Assembly: GCA_965371945.1 (NCBI GenBank)
Contig: CBDVAK010000203.1
Span: forward strand, 1 to 6,511
DNA: 6,511 nt
Direction: 5' to 3'
Source of the DNA: CBDVAK01 sp965371945
GTDB lineage: Bacteria > Pseudomonadota > Gammaproteobacteria > Competibacterales > JAHEDQ01
The notes under the pieces are model-generated. The model had not been told where the DNA came from, searched no databases, and worked only from the letters and a program-made list of their open reading frames with translations. Below are positions 1 to 6,212 of the stretch, piece by piece. The first letter of the stretch is position 1. Each line of letters starts with the position of its first letter. Both the position numbers and the translations under genes were made by a program.

Positions 1-87
1 TGGTGCCGGGAGGGAGACTCGAACTCCCACACCCTCTCGGGCGGCGGATTTTGAGTCCGCTGCGTCTACCAATTCCGCCATCCCGGC
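1..87 (-). tRNA. tRNA-Leu, anticodon CAA
   Basis: This is a complete class II tRNA read on the minus strand. The acceptor stem is GCCGGGA pairing with TCCCGGC, followed by discriminator A and a genome-encoded CCA at the left edge. The anticodon stem is GCGGA/TCCGC with the 7-base loop CTCAAAA, which gives anticodon CAA and reads the UUG leucine codon. The T arm is GGGAG-TTCGAGT-CTCCC. The long variable arm has a CCC-GAGA-GGG stem, as expected for tRNA-Leu. All arms pair without mismatch, so the gene looks functional. It is divergent from queA, whose product modifies other tRNAs (those with GUN anticodons), so tRNA-Leu is not itself a queuosine substrate. Confidence 0.97.
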
Positions 88-100
88 GCGGGGCGCCCAC

Positions 101-128
101 AGTATAGGGATTTCGTGTTGGACGGCAA
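101..128 (-). promoter_or_regulatory. Sigma70-type promoter of tRNA-Leu
   Basis: On the minus strand a -35 element TTGCCG (123-128) is followed after 16 bases by a -10 element TATACT (101-106). Transcription would begin roughly 7 bases further on, only a few bases before the mature tRNA end at 87. The stretch right after the -10 is very GC-rich (GTGGGCGCCCC). A GC-rich discriminator is a known trait of stable-RNA promoters under stringent control. The elements are seen in the sequence; their activity and ppGpp control are inferred. Confidence 0.55.
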
Positions 129-157
129 GGACTGCGTTGACCTCATCCCAGGGATAA

Positions 158-1240
158 ATGAGCGATGAACACCGCGCCATCATGCTGACACGGGATTTTC
201 AATTCGTTTTGCCACCGGCGCTGATTGCGCAGCGACCGCTGCCGAACCGCGCAGACAGCCGCCTGCTTTTGCTCGAGGAGCATCACGGCGGATGCCGTGA
301 TGCGCACTTTGCCGATCTGACCCAGTTTCTGGCTCCGGGAGATCTGCTGGTGTTCAATGACACCCGGGTGCTGCCGGCGAGGTTGTTCGGCCACAAGGAA
401 AGTGGTGGCCGGGTGGAAATTCTGGTTGAGCGGCTGACGGGGCCTCACACCGTGCTGGCTCATGTTCGCACCAGTAAGACGCCCGGGGCGGGTGCCAGGT
501 TGCTGCTTGAAGGTGGCGCGGAGTTCTCGGTACTGGGTCGTGATGGGGAACTGTTTCATCTGCAAAGCGTTGGCCAGCCGGTGTCCCAGTTGCTGGAGGA
601 ACACGGCCATGTGCCGTTACCCCCCTATCTGCGACGTAGTGATGACGATGAGGACAGGCACCGCTATCAAACCGTCTATGCCAACCGCGACGGGGCCGTA
701 GCCGCGCCTACGGCTGGTCTGCATTTCGATCCGGCCATGCTGGCCCGGCTCGCGGCGCACGGTGTGCGCACCGAGTTTGTCACCCTGCATGTGGGCGCCG
801 GAACCTTTCAACCGGTACGCAGCAGTATCGTGGAGCAACACCACATGCACGCCGAACGGGTGACGGTCAGTCAGCGGGTAGTCGATGCCGTGCTGCAAAC
901 CCGTGCACAGGGCGGGCGGGTGGTCGCGGTTGGCACCACCAGCGTGCGCAGTCTGGAGACCGCGGCAAGGGGTGGGGCGCTGGCGCCGTTCGAGGGAGAC
1001 ACTCGGATGTTCATCTACCCGGGATATCGGTTCCGGGCAGTGGATCGTCTGCTCACCAATTTCCATCTGTCGGGCTCCAGTTTGCTGATGCTGGTTTGTG
1101 CTTTCGGTGGCTACCGTCGGGTGATGGACGCCTATCGCCACGCGATTGGTCAACACTACCGTTTCTACAGTTACGGTGATGCGATGCTGGTGTCGCCGGC
1201 CTGGGAGCCAGACATGCCCCCGTCTGCAGCAACAGCTTGA
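158..1240 (+). CDS. queA: S-adenosylmethionine:tRNA ribosyltransferase-isomerase QueA
   Basis: QueA transfers and isomerises the ribosyl group of S-adenosylmethionine onto 7-aminomethyl-7-deazaguanine at wobble position 34 of tRNA, giving epoxyqueuosine. It acts in the cytoplasm in the queuosine pathway after Tgt. The 360-residue product aligns with E. coli QueA (356 aa) along its whole length. Family blocks seen are GDLLVFNDTRVLPARL (61-76), AAPTAGLHF (182-190), HVGAGTFQPV (211-220), GTTSVRSLE (259-267) and YRFYSYGDAML (334-344). The usual proline in the NFHLP block is replaced (NFHLSGSSLL, 301-310), probably a harmless variant. The ATG at 158 has a weak AGGG (150-153) only four bases upstream. 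An in-frame ATG at 182 (residue 9) matches the family N-terminus better (MLTRDF against MRVTDF in E. coli) but has no clear ribosome binding site, so the start is uncertain by eight codons. The usual partner tgt does not follow; htpX does. Confidence 0.97.
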   Translation: MSDEHRAIMLTRDFQFVLPPALIAQRPLPNRADSRLLLLEEHHGGCRDAHFADLTQFLAPGDLLVFNDTRVLPARLFGHKESGGRVEILVERLTGPHTVLAHVRTSKTPGAGARLLLEGGAEFSVLGRDGELFHLQSVGQPVSQLLEEHGHVPLPPYLRRSDDDEDRHRYQTVYANRDGAVAAPTAGLHFDPAMLARLAAHGVRTEFVTLHVGAGTFQPVRSSIVEQHHMHAERVTVSQRVVDAVLQTRAQGGRVVAVGTTSVRSLETAARGGALAPFEGDTRMFIYPGYRFRAVDRLLTNFHLSGSSLLMLVCAFGGYRRVMDAYRHAIGQHYRFYSYGDAMLVSPAWEPDMPPSAATA

Positions 1241-1271
1241 ATTCGGCTAATCGGCGCCCAAAATAGAGGGA

Positions 1272-1288
1272 CAGCAGCTGCGCTGCTG
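1272..1288. repeat. Short perfect hairpin between queA and htpX
   Basis: CAGCAGC (1272-1278) and GCTGCTG (1282-1288) are perfectly complementary around the 3-base loop TGC. No T run follows on the plus strand (next bases AGATGTCGC) and no A run precedes it, so it is not a standard intrinsic terminator. It sits 30 bases before the htpX start and just upstream of that gene's ribosome binding site. It may be an mRNA-processing or attenuating structure, or chance. Confidence 0.3.
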
Positions 1289-1318
1289 AGATGTCGCTTT
1301 GGCCAGGAGAATGATGCA

Positions 1319-2206
1319 ATGAAACGTGTGATGCTGTTCCTGGGTACCAACCTGGCGATCGTGGTGTTGCTGGGTGTGGTGGTCAACGTTCTTGGGGTCA
1401 ATCGCTATCTGACCGAGTCTGGGCTCGATTTGCCAACCCTGCTGATGTTTACCGCCGTATTTGGCATGGGCGGCTCGTTCATTTCCCTGGCCATGTCGAA
1501 GTGGATTGCGTTGCGCTCAACCCGGGCGCAGGTGATCGAAACACCTCGCGACGGCGCCGAGCGATGGCTGCTGGAAACGGTCCGGCGTCAGGCGCAGCAG
1601 GCAGGTATCGGGATGCCTGACGTGGCAATCTATGAATCGGATGATGTCAATGCGTTTGCGACCGGCGCCAAACGCAACAGTGCCCTGGTGGCGGTCAGCA
1701 CCGGCCTGCTGCGGGCCATGAACCAGGATGAAGCCGAAGCCGTGCTGGCTCATGAAATCAGCCATGTGGCCAATGGCGATATGGTGACCCTGGCGTTGAT
1801 TCAGGGTGTGGTGAATACCTTCGTGATGTTTTTTGCCCGCATCATCGGGTTTGCTGTCGATCGGGCCCTCAGCGGTGGGCGTGAGCGGCGAGGTGTCGGC
1901 ATCGGCTTTTATGTAGCGACCATGGTTGCGGAATTGGTACTGGGATTCCTGGCGTCGATGATCGTCATGTGGTTCAGTCGTCAGCGTGAGTTTCGTGCCG
2001 ATGCGGGTTCTGCGTCTCTGGCCGGTAGCCAGAAGATGATCGCGGCGTTGCGACGTCTTGCCGAGATCCATCAACCCGGGAAGTTGCCGACTGAAATGGC
2101 GGCTTTTGGAATCCACGGGTCCCTGGGCAGCGGTATCAAACGTCTGTTCTTGTCACATCCGCCGCTGGAAGAGCGTATTGCTGCATTGCAAAGAGCCGGT
2201 GGATAA
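1319..2206 (+). CDS. htpX: HtpX, inner-membrane zinc metalloprotease (M48 family)
   Basis: HtpX is a membrane-embedded zinc endopeptidase whose active site faces the cytoplasm. In E. coli it helps FtsH degrade damaged or misfolded membrane proteins under envelope stress. The product is 295 residues (E. coli 293). Hydrophobic segments lie at about 4-26, 36-58, 155-180 and 194-217. The zinc-binding HEISH motif is at 145-149 within VLAHEISHVANGD, and the probable third zinc ligand is E224 in FSRQREFRADAGSA, so the catalytic residues are intact. The C-terminal block LFLSHPPLEERIAAL (276-290) is typical of the family. The start is supported by AGGAGA (1305-1310) eight bases upstream; the nearby ATGs at 1311 and 1314 are out of frame. 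It follows queA by 78 bp on the same strand, so it may be co-transcribed or have its own promoter. In E. coli htpX responds to CpxR; no recognisable CpxR site is visible here. Confidence 0.96.
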   Translation: MKRVMLFLGTNLAIVVLLGVVVNVLGVNRYLTESGLDLPTLLMFTAVFGMGGSFISLAMSKWIALRSTRAQVIETPRDGAERWLLETVRRQAQQAGIGMPDVAIYESDDVNAFATGAKRNSALVAVSTGLLRAMNQDEAEAVLAHEISHVANGDMVTLALIQGVVNTFVMFFARIIGFAVDRALSGGRERRGVGIGFYVATMVAELVLGFLASMIVMWFSRQREFRADAGSASLAGSQKMIAALRRLAEIHQPGKLPTEMAAFGIHGSLGSGIKRLFLSHPPLEERIAALQRAGG

Positions 2207-2237
2207 GGGTTTCCATAAGTACACCCGCTGCGGACAC

Positions 2238-2268
2238 AAAAAAGGGCGGGCCGTCACCGGCCCGCCCT
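2238..2268 (-). terminator. Intrinsic terminator of sqr
   Basis: An 11-bp perfect stem pairs 2243-2253 with 2258-2268 around the loop TCAC. It is almost all G:C (GGGCGGGCC against GGCCCGCCC). On the minus strand it is followed by six T (the AAAAAA at 2238-2243 on the plus strand), so it has the form of a strong Rho-independent terminator 17 bases after the sqr stop codon. On the plus strand no T run follows the stem, so it should be weaker for htpX, which converges from the left. Confidence 0.88.
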
Positions 2269-2285
2269 GGTGGAGACTGGCCCCG

Positions 2286-3557
2286 TTATTCGAGCCGTTC
2301 GATGCCCAGGGTCTTGAGCATGAACTTCTCATAGTACGGTTCGGACTTGCCCGACTTCATCTTGCGCAGAAAGTATTTTTCAAAACCGATCTTGGCATAG
2401 TGCACCCACTTGCCTTTCTTGAACCAGTTGACGTTCCGGGGCGGAATCTGGGGCAGGGCGACGAATGCCGCACCGGTGTCTCCCATGTCAGCCAGACAGA
2501 TGGCGTTCCAGGTCGCCTTATGGGCGACTGGATTGCCGCTGAGTTCCGCCGCGATGTTCTTGACCGCCGCGGTGACCATCGACTCGATCATGTACCCGGT
2601 TTTGGGTGCCCCGGTGGGTACCGGAGTCACTTCCACCGGTGGAATGGCCACGCACACCCCGGCCGAGTATATGTTCGGGAACTTGGGGTTGCGCTGATTG
2701 TCGTCGATCATCACGAAGCCACGCGGGTTGCAAAGGCCTTCCACCGCCATGACCGGATCGACTCCCTTGAACGCCGGCAACATCATCGCCATCTTGAATT
2801 CCAGCTCATGGGTTTTCTTGACCTCACCATCCTCATTGAGCTCCTCGACCGTCATTTTGCCGGCCTCCAGCTTGGTGGTGCGGGCATTGGTGATCCATTT
2901 GACGTCGCGACTGCGGCATTCGGATTCCATCAATCCCTTGGAATCGCCCACCCCGCCAAGGCCGAGGTGTCCAATGTAGGGTTCGCTGGTGACAAAAGTG
3001 ATCGGCACTTTGCTGCGAACCTTGCACCTGCGCAGAGCGGTGTCGAGTATGAATGCGTATTCGTACGCCGGCCCGAAACAGCTTGCGAACGGCATCGCGC
3101 CGACGATCACGTGGCCCGGATCGGAGCAGAGCTTCTCGTATTCCTGGTAGGCCAGCTCGGCGTGGTCCACGGTGCACACCGAGTGAGAGTGCCCGCCGTT
3201 GGGTCCCGAGCCCTCGACTTCCTCAAAAGCGAGTTTGGGACCGGTGCAGATCATCAGGTAATCGTACTCGATGTTGTCCCCTGCCTCGGTCTCGATGCGG
3301 TTGTTCTCGGCATCGATCCGGGTGACCGGGCTGGGGATGAAGTCTATCCCCTTGCGCGACAGATAGGGTTCGATCTCGAAGGTGATGTCGCTGCGTTTGC
3401 GCCACCCAACAGCCAGCCAGGGGTTGGAGGGGACGAACTGAAAATAGTCGACCGCGTTGATGACGGTAACCTTGTGCTCGGTACCCAACTCCTCACGCAT
3501 TTCATATGCCGCAGGCATGCCACCAGTGCCCGCACCCAAAATCACAACGTGCGCCAT
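2286..3557 (-). CDS. sqr: Type I sulfide:quinone oxidoreductase
   Basis: This FAD-dependent, membrane-associated enzyme oxidises sulfide to sulfane sulfur or polysulfide and passes the electrons to quinone. The 423-residue product resembles Acidithiobacillus ferrooxidans SQR (434 aa), as recalled, over nearly its full length. It opens with the FAD-binding Rossmann motif GAGTGG (8-13). The blocks DYFQFVPSNPW (37-47), LMICTGPKLAF (101-111), SEPYIGHLG (191-199) and VPTGAPKTGYMIESMV (313-328) are characteristic. All three redox cysteines of the A. ferrooxidans enzyme have counterparts: C128 (SVCTVDHAE), C160 (ASCFGPAYEY) and C354 (WNAICLADMGD). The C-terminal stretch 388-423 is rich in aromatic and basic residues and would provide the amphipathic membrane contact. 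The ATG at 3557 is chosen because GAGGAGGT (3572-3565) lies seven bases upstream and GxGxxG sits where expected. The frame stays open upstream to 3827, but that extension is not FAD-domain sequence. The gene converges on htpX, diverges from relA and appears monocistronic. Flavocytochrome c sulfide dehydrogenase is less likely given the cysteine pattern. Confidence 0.95.
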   Translation of the reverse strand: MAHVVILGAGTGGMPAAYEMREELGTEHKVTVINAVDYFQFVPSNPWLAVGWRKRSDITFEIEPYLSRKGIDFIPSPVTRIDAENNRIETEAGDNIEYDYLMICTGPKLAFEEVEGSGPNGGHSHSVCTVDHAELAYQEYEKLCSDPGHVIVGAMPFASCFGPAYEYAFILDTALRRCKVRSKVPITFVTSEPYIGHLGLGGVGDSKGLMESECRSRDVKWITNARTTKLEAGKMTVEELNEDGEVKKTHELEFKMAMMLPAFKGVDPVMAVEGLCNPRGFVMIDDNQRNPKFPNIYSAGVCVAIPPVEVTPVPTGAPKTGYMIESMVTAAVKNIAAELSGNPVAHKATWNAICLADMGDTGAAFVALPQIPPRNVNWFKKGKWVHYAKIGFEKYFLRKMKSGKSEPYYEKFMLKTLGIERLE

Positions 3558-3564
3558 GCTTGAA

Positions 3565-3572
3565 ACCTCCTC
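3565..3572 (-). promoter_or_regulatory. Strong ribosome binding site of sqr
   Basis: GAGGAGGT on the minus strand is nearly a full match to the anti-Shine-Dalgarno sequence. It lies seven bases before the ATG at 3557. It fixes the sqr start and rules out the longer in-frame extension. It is the best ribosome binding site in the window, consistent with an abundantly made enzyme. Confidence 0.85.
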
Positions 3573-3586
3573 AATATTTCGTCGGG

Positions 3587-3623
3587 CCTCCGGCCTGGGT
3601 GCGTGGGCACCGCTGGCCGGAGG
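3587..3623 (-). promoter_or_regulatory. Composite hairpin in the sqr leader
   Basis: A perfect 9-bp inverted repeat (CCTCCGGCC at 3587-3595, GGCCGGAGG at 3615-3623) encloses a second 5-bp stem (GGTGC 3598-3602, GCACC 3607-3611). Read on the minus strand, the outer stem closes 14 bases before the sqr Shine-Dalgarno. No T run follows, so it is not a simple terminator. Its 5' arm on the sqr transcript contains TTCCTC/CCTCC, which could also pair with the GAGGAGG of the ribosome binding site. It may be a stabilising leader structure or a translation switch. The pairing is seen; the role is inferred and assumes transcription starts upstream of 3623. Confidence 0.5.
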
Positions 3624-3734
3624 AACTTGTATCTCGGTCCCTGAAAACCGGAACCTGCTCCTGCTCTCACCGGCAGGGCCACCGGCCTTGCGAATCTTGC
3701 CGTTCGCTGTTCGGACAACCGTCCATGATACGCC

Positions 3735-3763
3735 ATCATCTTCCGGGATGCCTGTAGATTCAA
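3735..3763 (-). promoter_or_regulatory. Possible sqr promoter
   Basis: On the minus strand TTGAAT (3763-3758) is separated by exactly 17 bases from GATGAT (3740-3735); each matches the sigma70 consensus at four of six positions. A better -10 alone, TATCAT (3730-3725), lies just downstream without a matching -35. Either would give a leader of roughly 160-170 bases containing the composite hairpin. The match is weak and the site is only a candidate. Confidence 0.25.
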
Positions 3764-3921
3764 GCCACATGACGTTGACGGTGCCGGATGGGGGTCCCCT
3801 TTCGCCGGTTGGCGGGCATCCGTCCATCCATCAATGGAAATGGCGACTGTGTCGGCGCCACGAACAGGAAATGGTACAGTGCGCCGCGGGCGTCTTGCGT
3901 CAACCAGGGCTTCCCTAACCA

Positions 3922-3936
3922 GAATGAATATCATTC
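3922..3936. promoter_or_regulatory. 15-bp palindrome upstream of relA, possible operator
   Basis: GAATGA (3922-3927) and TCATTC (3931-3936) are perfect inverted arms around ATA. The site is an AT-rich island in GC-rich surroundings, 74 bases before the relA start. Its core ATGAATATCAT differs at two central positions from the ATGATAATCAT core of the Fur consensus. It could bind a dimeric regulator (Fur-like or other) or form a small hairpin in the relA leader. No factor can be assigned from sequence alone. Confidence 0.35.
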
Positions 3937-4009
3937 GCGACGGCCATTTGGCAGCAGTGAGAACTCCCGACGCTGGGATACCCGGTGGTAGTGGCGGGCG
4001 GACATCGTA

Positions 4010-6190
4010 GTGATCAACACGATTGCCACGGCTGGTACCGCGACCGATTTCGAGGCCTGGCTGGCAGCACTGTCCGGGTCGTATCCCGGGACGGATGCGG
4101 CAGTGCTGGCCCGGGCCTGGCAACGGGCCACCGTAAATACTGGCGTTCGGGGCCAGAGCCTGGACAAGGCACTGGCAGTGGCTGGTACGCTCGACAGCCT
4201 GGGGATGGATGCGGAAGTGGTCGCCGTCCCCTTGTTGTGCGTCGCTCTGGAATCGGGGGCGTTCAGCCAGGACGATCTGGCGACCTGGCATGGTGAGCGT
4301 ATCGCCATGTTGGTGAGTGATGTCTACAAACTCAAGGAAATGGGGGATCTGGGCGGTCGGGGCGGTCGGGGCGGGCGCATTCCGCCGGATCGACAACTGG
4401 ATGGCCTGCGCAAGCTGCTGCTCTCGGTGGTACGCGATGTACGCGTCATCCTGGTGCTGTTGAGTGAGCGTCTCTACGAAATGCGGCGTCTGGACGCCCG
4501 CGACGTCATCGAGCGCCAACGTCTGGCGCGTGAAACGCTGGATATCTTTGCACCGCTTGCCAACCGCCTCGGCGTGGGTCAGCTCAAGTGGGAGCTGGAA
4601 GACCTGGCGCTGCGCCACCTGCAACCCGAGCGTTATCGGACTCTGGCTCGGGAACTGGCGGAACGCCGCGCGGACCGTGAGCGTTACGTTGAGCAACTGG
4701 TCACCCGGGTGCGAACCGAACTCACCGCCCACGGCATTTCCGGGGAAGTATACGGGCGCGCCAAGCACCTCTACAGCATCTGGAAAAAGATGCAACGTAA
4801 GCAGTTGCGGCTGGATCAACTGTACGATGTCCTGGCGATCCGCATCGTGGTGGACGGCGTGCCTGAGTGCTATGCGGCGCTGGGCCTGGTGCATGCTGCC
4901 TGGACTCCGATCGCCCAGGAGTTCGATGACTATATCGCCAGCCCCAAACGCAACGGCTATCAATCGCTGCACACCGCCGTGGCTGGGCCCGCCGGGCGGG
5001 TAGTGGAAATCCAGATCCGCACTGTGGCCATGCATGAGGCGGCCGAACTGGGCGTGGCTGCACACTGGCGCTACAAGGAAGGGGTCGGTGAGAAAGTTTC
5101 AGGTCTGGACGCCCGGGTGGCCTGGATGCGCCAGCTGCTGGAGTCGGGTGACGGCACGGATGCCGATCTGCTCGACCGGTTCCGTTCCGAGGCGATCGAG
5201 GATCGCGTTTATGCGCTGACCCCTGATGGGGACGTGATGGATCTCCCCAGCGGCGCCACCGCGCTGGATTTTGCCTACAAGCTGCACAGTGACTTGGGTC
5301 ATCGTTGCCGCGGTGCCAAGATCGGAGGGCGCATCGTGCCGCTCACCCAGGCGCTGAAGAGTGGTGACCGCGTGGAGATATTGACCGCGGGACAGGGAGG
5401 GCCCAGTCGCGATTGGCTGAACCCGAATCTGGGCTATCTGAAGAGCGCCCGCGCCCGCGGCAAGGTGCGTCACTGGTTCAGAAATGAAGACCGCGAAAAC
5501 AATATCGTAGCCGGCAAGACATCGGTGGATCGTGAACTGTCCAGGCTGGGTTTTCGCAACGTCGATCTCAAGCAGGCCGTGAACAAGCTGGATACCGGGA
5601 GTGTCCAACAACTGTATGCGGCGATCGGATTTGGTGATATCACTCTGGCGCAGTTGCTGGGCGCGCTGCAAAGTCAGGCACCCCTGCAAGACAGGCACCC
5701 GGTGCCGGCTGCACGGGTCGGGCGCGAATCATTGCCCACTAGCGGGGGTGACGTACAGGTGAGCGGTGTGGGTCGTTTGCTCACGGTGATGGCGCGATGC
5801 TGCCACCCGGTACCGCCTGAGCCCATCCTCGGCTACATCACCCAGGGGCGCGGTGTCACCATACACCGTGCGGACTGCAAGAACGCACTCAATCTGTCCA
5901 CCCGGCATCCGCAGCGCGCCATTGAGGTGAGCTGGGGCGGCCCGACTTCTCGAACCTACCCGGTCGACATCTGCTTCAACGCCCTCGACCGGCCCGGTCT
6001 GTTGCGCGATGTTACCGCGGTACTGGCCAAGGAGGGGGTCAACGTGTTGGCGTTGAACACCACGACCGATGGCGAAGACGCCACTGTGCGCACCGATATC
6101 ACCGTGGAAGTGGAACAGATTTCGGACCTCTCCAGAGTGCTGGACAAGCTCACCCAGATTTCCAACGTAATGTCGGCACGCCGTAGGTAG
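4010..6190 (+). CDS. relA: RelA, ribosome-associated (p)ppGpp synthetase
   Basis: RelA senses uncharged tRNA on stalled ribosomes and makes (p)ppGpp from ATP and GTP/GDP, triggering the stringent response. The product is 726 residues (E. coli 744). The N-terminal pseudo-hydrolase region (to about 200) lacks the HD catalytic residues, so the protein should not degrade ppGpp. The synthetase domain (about 240-360) has YGRAKHLYSIWKKM (248-261), YDVLAIRI (272-279), NGYQSLHT (315-322) and VEIQIRT (332-338). EFDD (304-307) is the EXDD signature of RelA rather than the RXKD of bifunctional SpoT/Rel. A TGS domain follows (about 398-459), then the zinc-finger region (C597, C598, H619, D622, C623) and a C-terminal ACT/RRM domain (about 649-726). 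All domains are intact. The start is GTG with only a poor G-rich ribosome binding site; an in-frame stop at 3989-3991 allows no better upstream start, and the N-terminus aligns with E. coli RelA from DFEAW. A Gly/Arg repeat interrupts the N-terminal region (116-123). A DUF255 gene follows after 22 bp. Confidence 0.97.
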   Translation: MINTIATAGTATDFEAWLAALSGSYPGTDAAVLARAWQRATVNTGVRGQSLDKALAVAGTLDSLGMDAEVVAVPLLCVALESGAFSQDDLATWHGERIAMLVSDVYKLKEMGDLGGRGGRGGRIPPDRQLDGLRKLLLSVVRDVRVILVLLSERLYEMRRLDARDVIERQRLARETLDIFAPLANRLGVGQLKWELEDLALRHLQPERYRTLARELAERRADRERYVEQLVTRVRTELTAHGISGEVYGRAKHLYSIWKKMQRKQLRLDQLYDVLAIRIVVDGVPECYAALGLVHAAWTPIAQEFDDYIASPKRNGYQSLHTAVAGPAGRVVEIQIRTVAMHEAAELGVAAHWRYKEGVGEKVSGLDARVAWMRQLLESGDGTDADLLDRFRSEAIEDRVYALTPDGDVMDLPSGATALDFAYKLHSDLGHRCRGAKIGGRIVPLTQALKSGDRVEILTAGQGGPSRDWLNPNLGYLKSARARGKVRHWFRNEDRENNIVAGKTSVDRELSRLGFRNVDLKQAVNKLDTGSVQQLYAAIGFGDITLAQLLGALQSQAPLQDRHPVPAARVGRESLPTSGGDVQVSGVGRLLTVMARCCHPVPPEPILGYITQGRGVTIHRADCKNALNLSTRHPQRAIEVSWGGPTSRTYPVDICFNALDRPGLLRDVTAVLAKEGVNVLALNTTTDGEDATVRTDITVEVEQISDLSRVLDKLTQISNVMSARRR
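4352..4378 (+). repeat. 9-bp tandem repeat within relA encoding Gly-Gly-Arg units
   Basis: The unit GGCGGTCGG occurs twice in tandem (4352-4360 and 4361-4369) and a third, degenerate copy follows (4370-4378, GGCGGGCGC). Because the unit is nine bases the reading frame is kept, and it encodes three GGR units in the loop between the pseudo-hydrolase helices (residues about 115-123). E. coli RelA has unrelated sequence here. It looks like a slippage-generated, flexible insertion. Confidence 0.7.
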
Positions 6191-6212
6191 TGTGTATTGT
6201 GATGCGGAGCAT

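Larger units (their letters stand above)
3558..4009. other. Divergent intergenic region between sqr and relA
   Basis: This 452-bp region separates the divergent sqr and relA starts and must carry the control of both. I see no convincing gene in it; short open frames here lack ribosome binding sites and recognisable protein sequence. Besides the sqr leader hairpin and the palindrome listed separately, it holds small inverted repeats at 3790-3799 (GGGGGTCCCC) and 3803-3814 (CGCC-GGTT-GGCG). For relA no clear -35/-10 pair is visible; TACAGT at 3875-3880 is an isolated weak -10-like hexamer. Confidence 0.6.

Noticed and set aside
137..142. TTGACC as a -35 element for queA
   Set aside because: The position 16-18 bases downstream has no -10-like hexamer and would fall at or after the start codon at 158.
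617..1156. Minus-strand frame of 179 codons antisense to queA
   Set aside because: No domain is recognisable and queA on the other strand is intact, so this is a GC-driven shadow.
2243..2268. Reading the sqr terminator as a bidirectional terminator that also ends htpX
   Set aside because: The T run is present only on the minus-strand side. The stem could slow plus-strand transcription, but the sequence does not support a standard terminator in that direction.
2058..3563. Open plus-strand frame of 501 codons opposite sqr
   Set aside because: It begins inside htpX, crosses the terminator and runs antisense through an intact sqr. The protein is rich in His, Gly and Arg with no known domain, so it is a shadow of the GC-rich sqr codons.
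3558..3827. N-terminal extension of sqr by 90 codons
   Set aside because: The frame is open but the sequence resembles no SQR N-terminus. The strong ribosome binding site and the Rossmann motif both fix the start at 3557.
3457..3918. Plus-strand frame of 153 codons over the sqr start and leader
   Set aside because: It has no ribosome binding site and no recognisable domain, and it overlaps the coding start of sqr.
3788..3991. Small 67-codon frame between sqr and relA
   Set aside because: No ribosome binding site is apparent, the composition is not protein-like, and it crosses the palindrome. It is more likely leader or control DNA.
3542..5065. Open minus-strand frame of 507 codons antisense to relA and the intergenic region
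   Set aside because: Its translation has no recognisable domain, is rich in His, Gln, Pro and Arg as is typical of GC-rich shadow frames, and overlaps a fully intact relA.
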